Assembly (NCBI GenBank): GCA_030681645.1
Contig: JAUXRX010000030.1
Coordinates: 1 to 64,000 of the forward strand
DNA: 64,000 bases
Source: Archangium sp.
GTDB taxonomy: Bacteria; Myxococcota; Myxococcia; Myxococcales; Myxococcaceae
Reading direction: 5' to 3'
Shown here: one piece after another, positions 58,301-64,000 of the stretch
Numbering within the stretch: position 1 is the stretch's first letter
Layout: each line of letters starts with the position of its first letter
Position numbers and translations under genes: made by a program
Notes under the pieces: generated by a model
Told to the model about the DNA's origin: nothing
Database searches by the model: none
What the model saw: the letters and a program-made list of their open reading frames with translations, nothing else

Positions 58301-59517
58301 GCCGCGACCGCCTCAGCTACTCGCCGGCGGCGGTGGCCTCGGGCAAGTTCGGCCGCTTCCTCGGGAACATCCCCAACGTCTACCAGCAGTGGCTCTTCAA
58401 CATCTTCTACCTGGCCAAGTACTACCAGCTGACCCCCGAGGAGATGGACAAGTACTACGGCCTCGGCGACCCCATCTGGCAGAACTACTGGACGATGGCG
58501 GTGATCGACTCGACCAACCTGCTGATGCAGCAGATCTCGATTCCTTCGGCCGGCTACCACGGCAAGAAGGCCGACGGCACCTGGGAGTACGTGCCCACGG
58601 GTGACCCGCAGAACCGCCGCCTGGCGACGCCCGCCGAGAACGCGCTCAAGACCGAGCTGGCCCGCCCGCAGAACGGCGGCTACTCAGACCTGGCCTACGT
58701 GCCCCGCGGCCCCGGCCGCAGCATGTTCACCGTGTACGACACGTTCGGGTACGACAACTTCTCGCGCGTGAACGAGGCCGGTCACTTCTGGGACGTGTAC
58801 GCGGCGATGCTCGCGCTCACCACCAGCGAGACGAACTTCCTCGGCGTCGACCGCGGGTCCGATGCGCTGCGCTACTCGCTGCCGTACTACACGACGTTCA
58901 ACCTCGAGCTGGCGCCGCTCTTCAACAACTACTGGACGCAGAACGTCCCGTACTACTCGCCGCAGATGGCGAAGCAGACCGACGGCACCGCGCTCATCCA
59001 GCTGCCCACCTTCATCCGTGCGCAGGACTTCATTCCCGGCTTCGTGTACCCGGCGGCACCGGTGGTGCCTGTCGACGGCACGGGTCAGCCGATGGTGATG
59101 TCGAAGGTCGCCCCGGTCTCCACCTGGAGCTCGCGCTTCTACGCGCAGGTCTGGTCGATGGCCTTCTTCACGGCCAACTTCAACCTCGAGTTCGCGAACT
59201 TCAACCAGATCTTCCGCCTCGGCTCGGCTGACAGCCTCACCCCTGCCGCGGGCTTCACGGTCGTCACCTACGAAGATCCGTTCGGTGGTGGTTACCTCTA
59301 CGCGGCGATGAAGAAGACGGGCCAGCTGGTGCCCACCGCAGGCGTGGAGATGGTCGAGCGCGCGGCGCTGTCGAAGACCAAGTGGGAGACGGCGATCGCC
59401 TCGGGTCAGCCGGTCGACGGCAGGACGGCGGCGGAGTGGGAAACGGAGCTCCGGGGGTCCACCCGTACGCTCGAGATGATGCGCGGGCTGTACGACATCT
59501 TCGGCCGCGCCTGGTAA
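55315..59517 (+). CDS. Giant zinc metalloprotease (metzincin-like) lipoprotein, copy 2
   Basis: A 1,400-residue predicted lipoprotein. I chose the ATG at 55315 because GAGGG (55303-55307) is at proper distance and the signal MNSLFRAVVLATTAFVAVGC is clean. Zinc motif HEIGHTLGLMH gives ligands His705, His709 and His715 with Glu706, and here the Gly of HExxHxxGxxH is kept. The Met-turn is SSIMDYG. It matches copy 1 along its whole length (KKSELLEGTWYI, IESHFDRQRQYNAATGEQTN, DYEPL, RIGDLRY, PFMFCSD and others). The C-terminal end (MMRGLYDIFGRAW) matches the other copy's QRGMYQIYGKAF. The two are probably one operon; a terminator follows this gene. Confidence 0.85.
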   Translation: MNSLFRAVVLATTAFVAVGCGQPELVDRTGPNPVKKSELLEGTWYIQESIIDAPKTPGGTAVVGYGGKMEKIRWEVQEDLLVGYRSYEIVPGADPRVDREKSKLGQVVFQDGRPYKGNPVFAYRIESHFDRQRQYNAATGEQTNVLVEDTADRPWYERDYMRVDFRNNQILNYENCTVPNGQEPQCAASSGAQYFRYITPQDQQASDQAISFTRDGAGKLQYFDFVSQRIADPLSIYYEGYGNLPLCFFNSTVDCESADIRIRTSVLRVDEAVSNDYEPLVYSDKLMVKFGFFRQESYSYSKDYYYTYSGQQFFAMRHNIWQRAHDDKGNLINVVDRALRPIVYYMTANTPAYLEGAASRHLATAQGMDPEQTIEASWDRSYRRTVAVPRGLEISDVPQMFFVCESPVREGSPAACGKPGTYARIGDLRYHIIPYVDQNAGGLLGLGPSSMDPETGMVVHAAANIYGPGLDTWAGSSQQVIDVVSGELSLSELISGKDVKDYVFANLNPTDPRRPLNGPWNSQQPLVSDATRPAGSFANLDGKLKNLAAQWRQNGTLPVAKENRRAVVERLIKDNPSLEEELVNLPEVRVAIQSMTTNKGFQAKVQTDSAFYRTVARNILLGNDPVEAALTRSRNTPDPKVGCFYEFSYSDEDYFGLAKRKLELQKTLVTKFKQQGQSDADALVAAKGEVYNSIRREAYRSVTEHEIGHTLGLMHNFIASADALNYHDGYWDLRKETIGVEVGGRRVLPVTPQNLSDAAKPNQHQLDEGIYEYTYSSIMDYGARVSAQNKGTGKYDDAAILFAYGGGFEPGWVEVFNELRPSYQSPNITVPLDNQAKVFTVRGAQVEIPLAHVEHYTPASNFYTDKYHYTTLPFHFADQQPSFDAMLDQGIARMKNRSFRKWSEMAEHYKRIEAELKKFNLSQSGLSENDFSRARDIINAAGGAAVPVEVPFMFCSDYEVGANLLCNRNDQGADVFEMTSKWMERFNESYVFTNFRRDRLSYSPAAVASGKFGRFLGNIPNVYQQWLFNIFYLAKYYQLTPEEMDKYYGLGDPIWQNYWTMAVIDSTNLLMQQISIPSAGYHGKKADGTWEYVPTGDPQNRRLATPAENALKTELARPQNGGYSDLAYVPRGPGRSMFTVYDTFGYDNFSRVNEAGHFWDVYAAMLALTTSETNFLGVDRGSDALRYSLPYYTTFNLELAPLFNNYWTQNVPYYSPQMAKQTDGTALIQLPTFIRAQDFIPGFVYPAAPVVPVDGTGQPMVMSKVAPVSTWSSRFYAQVWSMAFFTANFNLEFANFNQIFRLGSADSLTPAAGFTVVTYEDPFGGGYLYAAMKKTGQLVPTAGVEMVERAALSKTKWETAIASGQPVDGRTAAEWETELRGSTRTLEMMRGLYDIFGRAW

Positions 59518-59540
59518 TTCCGGCGAGGTTCTGAAGTGAC

Positions 59541-59581
59541 GGCGCTCGGTCCTGACCACAGGGCCGGGCGCTCGTCGTTTT
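59541..59581 (+). terminator. Intrinsic terminator after the metalloprotease operon
   Basis: GGCGCTCGGTCCTG (59541-59554) pairs with CAGGGCCGGGCGCT (59559-59572), a 14-bp stem with a few G-T pairs and a 4-nt loop. The TTTT tract is at 59578-59581. It lies 24 bp after the stop of copy 2, which supports starting the next gene at 59629 rather than at 59536. Confidence 0.75.
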
Positions 59582-59628
59582 CGGACGTTCCGTTTTCAGA
59601 GCCCCCGGCTTTCGCTACAACCCGAACC

Positions 59629-60450
59629 GTGCAGCTTGCGCCGCGTCAGCTCGATCTCTTCGGGAGGCTCTCCCGGGCCCCTGTGAGCACGCCCGCGCCG
59701 CCGGGACCGAGGCTCGACGTGGTGCCCATCGCGCTGCCCCAGGTGGCAGAGCGGCCTCCCACGAGGCAGGAAACGCTGGCCCGGGCCCGCGCGCTGGCGG
59801 CGCAGATCGCCCAGCTGCTCGGCCCTGACCTCAAGGTGCTGCTGACGGTGCACGACAACCGCTCGACGATGATCAGCTTCCGGCGCCAGCCGCCGCTGCT
59901 GAAGATCCGCGCGCACCACATGTTCCTCGACGCGCCCCAGGCGGTGGTGCGGTCGATCGCCGACTACGCGGGGCGGGGCAAGACCAGCGCGGGCGTGGAG
60001 ATCGACGACTACATCGCCGCCCAGCAGAAGCGCATTCGGGCGATGCCCACGAAGCCGGCGCTGCTCGAGTCACGGGGCGAGTGCTTCGACCTGCACGAGC
60101 TGTACGTGCACATCAACGAGGCGCACTTCGGCAACGGGGTGAGCGCGCGCATCGGCTGGGGCCGCAACACCAGCAAGCGGCGCCGCAAGTCGATCCGCCT
60201 GGGGGTGTACGATCACAAGGCCCGGGAGATTCGCATTCACCCCGCGCTCGATCGCCCCGACGTGCCGCGCTTCTTCGTCGAGTTCATCGTCTTCCACGAG
60301 ATGCTGCACCAGCTCTTCCCCAGCGATCGCGACACCGGGCGGCACGTGCACCACCCCCGGGCCTTCCGCGAGCGGGAGCGCGCGTTTCCGAAGTACGCGG
60401 CCGCGATGGCGTGGGAAAGGCAGCACCTGCAGGAACTGCTGCGCCGCTAG
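59629..60450 (+). CDS. SprT-like putative zinc metallopeptidase
   Basis: A 273-residue protein from the GTG at 59629; a GTG at 59536 would place the terminator within the gene. Residues 150-273 carry a SprT-like module: LHELYVHINEAHFGNG, IGWGRNTSKRRRKSIRLGVYDHKAREIRIHPALD, and VFHEMLHQLFP with His223, Glu224 and His227; HHPRAFRERERAFP may provide a third ligand. No signal peptide. SprT-like proteins often process DNA-protein crosslinks or act in the cytosol; here the role is unknown. It converges with the ASCH-like gene across a family-A repeat. Confidence 0.72.
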   Translation: MQLAPRQLDLFGRLSRAPVSTPAPPGPRLDVVPIALPQVAERPPTRQETLARARALAAQIAQLLGPDLKVLLTVHDNRSTMISFRRQPPLLKIRAHHMFLDAPQAVVRSIADYAGRGKTSAGVEIDDYIAAQQKRIRAMPTKPALLESRGECFDLHELYVHINEAHFGNGVSARIGWGRNTSKRRRKSIRLGVYDHKAREIRIHPALDRPDVPRFFVEFIVFHEMLHQLFPSDRDTGRHVHHPRAFRERERAFPKYAAAMAWERQHLQELLRR

Positions 60451-60453
60451 AAA

Positions 60454-60500
60454 CCTCTTCCTGCGAAGCGGGGAGAGGTCGGCCGCAGGCCGGGTGAGGC
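60454..60500. repeat. Family-A repeat (variant with extra GGCC hairpin)
   Basis: CCTCTTCCTGCGAAGCGGGGAGAGG then TCGGCCGCAGGCCGGGTGAGGC; the same sub-type as the inverted copy at 27139-27187. It lies between convergent genes and probably ends both transcripts. Confidence 0.75.
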
Positions 60501-60515
60501 CCTTCGGCCAAACCT

Positions 60516-61124
60516 TCAACTCCCCTTCTTCTTCGCAGTGAGCGCGAGGTACTTCTTTCCCCGCGGGGTGACCTCGTAGCCGACCTCGAAGCTCTGGGTG
60601 AGCCCCAGCTTCTTGAGCTTCCGCACGTCGATCTTGAACTCTTCCTTCTCGCGCTCGAGCTTCAGCGCGAGCTGAGAGGCAGCCACCCGCGGGTGCTTGC
60701 CGATCAGCTCCATCACCTTGCGCACCCACGTGCCGTCGCGCTCGAGGCGGCCGACCCGCTTGACCAGATCAGCCAGCGCCTCGGCGGTGAGCCGGGTCTC
60801 GAGCGCCGACGCGACCCGGTCTCCATCGCCGCCGTGCACGAAGGCGACCCGGAAGACCGGGGTGGCGTCGGTGAGCGGTGCCTTCGCGACGGGCGCCATG
60901 TACGCGAGCAGCTCGGCCCGCGACGCGAAGCCGCCCGCGCGGGCGTCACGCTCGGAGATGTCGGCCACCGTCACCCGATCGACCGAATTCACCTCGACCA
61001 CGCCGATGGGGTGCACGCGGTAACGCCCCCCGACCTTCACGTGGGGCTTTTCCCACAGACGAAAAGTCAGACGCACTGCGCCATCGACGATGCCTGCCTG
61101 AAAGCGCTTCTGGAAGAGCAACAC
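60516..61124 (-). CDS. ASCH-like domain protein
   Basis: A 202-residue protein from the GTG at 61124; longer starts would run into the pyruvate kinase gene. Residues 10-75 resemble an ASCH-like RNA-binding fold (LTFRLWEKPHVKVGGRYRVH, IGVVEVNSVDRV, ISERDARAGGFASRAELLAY). The rest is helical and charged, with a winged-helix-like end (FEVGYEVTPRGKKYLAL). ASCH domains are thought to bind RNA or act as coactivators. It is divergent from pyruvate kinase with 22 bp between starts, so the two promoters overlap. Confidence 0.65.
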   Translation of the reverse strand: MLLFQKRFQAGIVDGAVRLTFRLWEKPHVKVGGRYRVHPIGVVEVNSVDRVTVADISERDARAGGFASRAELLAYMAPVAKAPLTDATPVFRVAFVHGGDGDRVASALETRLTAEALADLVKRVGRLERDGTWVRKVMELIGKHPRVAASQLALKLEREKEEFKIDVRKLKKLGLTQSFEVGYEVTPRGKKYLALTAKKKGS

Positions 61125-61133
61125 CCTCGTCCG

Positions 61134-61139
61134 TATAAC
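61134..61139 (+). promoter_or_regulatory. Possible -10 element of a leaderless pyruvate kinase transcript
   Basis: TATAAC at 61134-61139 ends 7 nt before the ATG at 61147, so transcription would start at or next to the start codon. No Shine-Dalgarno lies upstream. The -35 region (TGGAAG, 61111-61116) is weak. Confidence 0.4.
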
Positions 61140-61146
61140 CCCGCGC

Positions 61147-62577
<1,431 letters not shown>

Positions 62578-62585
62578 CGCGCCGT

Positions 62586-62628
62586 TCTCCCGCTCCCTGC
62601 GCAGCGGGGAGAGGGCGGGGTGAGGGGC
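62586..62628. repeat. Family-A dispersed palindromic repeat
   Basis: TCTCCCGCTCCCTGCGCAGCGGGGAGAGGGCGGGGTGAGGGGC, close to the glmU and glmS copies. It occupies most of the 59-bp gap between the stops of pyk and the convergent repeat-protein gene. Confidence 0.75.
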
Positions 62629-62636
62629 GCTGGTTT

Positions 62637-64000
62637 TCAGAGGCGCTTCGTCGGCTCGGTCCACACCCAGCCGACGCGCCACCGCGCCGAATCTGCCAGC
62701 GTCTCGCGACCCAGCAGGCCGAGGAAGACCTGCCAGAGGAAGTGCTCCGGGTGGTAGCTGACCAGATCGACGAAGGGGAAGAAGTGGAAGCCCCACGACT
62801 TGCCCAGCTTCGTCTGGCCGTACGACCACATCACGTTGAGCAGGAGGTGCGTCGTCTCCTCGGGCTTCTCGTACCGCCAGTAGATCGGGAAGAAGGTCGT
62901 CAGCCGCGTGCCTGAGGCCTTCGACTTGAAGTCCCAGAAGAACGGCGCCACCACCCGCGCGTCGACGTCGGGCCCGGCCCAGTGCCAATAGAGCCCGCCC
63001 ACCACCGTGCGCTCGAAGCCCGGGCCCTTCGAGAACACCGCCAGCGGCGAGACGAGCAGCGTGGTGTCGGCGGTCTCGCGGTAGTCGAAGAAGGGCAACG
63101 CCATCACGTGCCGGCTCTGGGCCGTGGCGCTCCGGTAGAACAGCAGCGGAGGGATGAGGTCCCACGACTTCTCGGCGCCGCGCCCACCGAAGTAGAGGGG
63201 CGCCAGGCCGAACACCGACCCCGAGGCCTCGCGGTGGTGGAAGGCGGGGCCGACGATGGTGGTCGTCCGTTCCTTGTCGCCCCAGCGCCAGAACAGCGGA
63301 GGCACCACGGTGTGGTGTTCTTCTCCCTCGCGCCCCAGGAAAAGAAACGGCACCGAGGCGAGGGTGAAGCCGGTGGGGCGCGACTGGAACCAGGTGAGCA
63401 GCGGGGGGATGAAGAGCGAGTGTCTGCCTTCCTCGCGGAAGCTCCAGAAGAGCGGCGGCGAGACGTCGTACCCACCCAGGATCCCGCGGCCGGCGAAGTA
63501 GAGCGGGGCGATGCCGAAGTCCCAGCGGTGCGGCGCCTCGTGGAAGAACACGTTGGCCGCGATGGTGGTCGAGCGGTCCTTGTCACCCCAGCGCCAGAAG
63601 AGCGGAGGCACCACGGTGTGGTGCTGGTCGCCCTCGCGGCCGGCGAAGAGGAAGGGAAACGAGGCCAGGGTGAAGCCGTTGGGCCGCGACTGGTACCAGG
63701 CGAGCAGCGGCGGGAGGAACAGCGAATGCCTGGTCTCGTCGCGGAAGCTCCAGAACAGCAGCGGCGAGACGTCGTAGTCGCCCTTGAGCCCGCGGCCGCC
63801 GAAGTAGAGCGGCACGATGCCGAAGTCGTCCTGGGTGGTGGTCTCGTGCAGGAAGGCGGTGCCGACGATCGTGGTCGTCTCGACCGGGTCGCCCCAGCGC
63901 TCGAAGAACGGCGGAACGAAGGTGTGGTGCGAGTCACCCTCGCGGCCCGCGAAGACGAAGGGCACGACGTTGAGGGTGAAGCCGTTGGGGCGCGACTGGT
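62637..64000 (-). CDS. Aromatic-rich 102-residue repeat protein (5' truncated)
   Basis: The frame stays open to the right edge, so the N terminus is missing; at least 454 residues are visible. Residues repeat every 102 amino acids with blocks FPFLFAGREGDQHHTVVPPLFWRWGDKD..TTIAANVFFHEA..FGIAPLYFAGRG..YDVSPPLFWSFRE..HSLFIPPLL (each part given separately). Alternating aromatic and polar residues suggest beta-strands, as in an outer-membrane barrel or beta-solenoid. After the repeats the end is non-repetitive (YWRYEKPEETTHLLLNVMWSYGQ). No known family is assigned. It is probably an envelope protein. Confidence 0.72.
   Translation of the reverse strand, partial: QSRPNGFTLNVVPFVFAGREGDSHHTFVPPFFERWGDPVETTTIVGTAFLHETTTQDDFGIVPLYFGGRGLKGDYDVSPLLFWSFRDETRHSLFLPPLLAWYQSRPNGFTLASFPFLFAGREGDQHHTVVPPLFWRWGDKDRSTTIAANVFFHEAPHRWDFGIAPLYFAGRGILGGYDVSPPLFWSFREEGRHSLFIPPLLTWFQSRPTGFTLASVPFLFLGREGEEHHTVVPPLFWRWGDKERTTTIVGPAFHHREASGSVFGLAPLYFGGRGAEKSWDLIPPLLFYRSATAQSRHVMALPFFDYRETADTTLLVSPLAVFSKGPGFERTVVGGLYWHWAGPDVDARVVAPFFWDFKSKASGTRLTTFFPIYWRYEKPEETTHLLLNVMWSYGQTKLGKSWGFHFFPFVDLVSYHPEHFLWQVFLGLLGRETLADSARWRVGWVWTEPTKRL
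63073..64000 (-). repeat. Three 306-bp tandem repeats
   Basis: Anchor GACTGG sequences recur exactly 306 bp apart (ending near 64000, 63694 and 63388), equal to 102 codons. The two right-hand units are most alike, and the third is more diverged. The array runs off the window edge. Confidence 0.8.

Overview
The window is about 64 kb of dense, high-GC bacterial chromosome, with coding on both strands and strong G/C preference at third codon positions. It most likely comes from a myxobacterium (Myxococcota). The evidence is a MYXO-CTERM-type tail on the first, truncated gene, about fourteen predicted lipoproteins, a Hanks-type kinase fused to a PEGA domain, a TIGR02996-domain protein, a Ycf46-like AAA+ ATPase, very large secreted metalloproteases and a good sigma-54 promoter candidate. 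I see no rRNA, tRNA, CRISPR array, transposase, integrase or prophage gene.

Layout. 1-12 kb is a surface and secreted-protein region: a MYXO-CTERM protein, two tandem vWA plus calcium-repeat lipoproteins, a PPC-like lipoprotein, small lipoproteins, and a GMC oxidoreductase with its Tat-exported small subunit. 12-20 kb carries signalling and helical-repeat genes (Ser/Thr kinase, a TatD/COG1099-like protein that has lost its metal ligands, a TPR-like protein, an HD-domain protein overlapping a HEAT-like protein) and a gamma-glutamyltranspeptidase. 20-25 kb holds glmU and glmS, the two enzymes that together make UDP-GlcNAc from fructose-6-phosphate, followed by a degenerate GGDEF protein. 25-41 kb is mixed metabolism and proteolysis: aldehyde dehydrogenase, AAA+ ATPase, alpha/beta-hydrolase lipoprotein, beta-propeller/M28/PDZ peptidase, heme-oxygenase-like oxidase, RDD protein, M1 aminopeptidase with a HEAT-like tail, hydroxyacid dehydrogenase and PlsC-type acyltransferase. 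41-50 kb has a Cys- and Gly-rich lipoprotein, an ABC exporter pair, YccF, TfoX-N and TonB-like proteins, a small ATP-dependent DNA ligase and an NFACT protein. 50-60 kb is dominated by two adjacent paralogous lipoprotein metzincins of about 1,400 residues each. 60-64 kb has a SprT-like protein, an ASCH-like protein, pyruvate kinase and a truncated gene made of exact 306-bp tandem repeats.

Two families of short dispersed palindromic repeats occupy many intergenic gaps. Family A has the core CCCTCTCCC...GGGGAGAGGG plus GGTGAGGGGC. Family B has the core CTCGACTCCGCTCGG. Most copies lie between convergent genes or after a stop codon, so they probably help end transcripts. One copy supplies the ribosome-binding site of the next gene and another forms the 3' end of the TfoX-like gene.

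Most unusual non-coding feature: a ~240-bp imperfect palindrome in a 343-bp gene-free gap (15.06-15.41 kb), with a perfect 15-bp inverted repeat at its core. Other points to follow up are the sigma-54-type promoter in front of a 64-residue ORF upstream of glmU, the tandem metzincin pair with its structured leader, the 102-residue repeat protein at the right edge, and several proteins whose family-defining catalytic residues are missing. No complete new defence or mobile system is evident.
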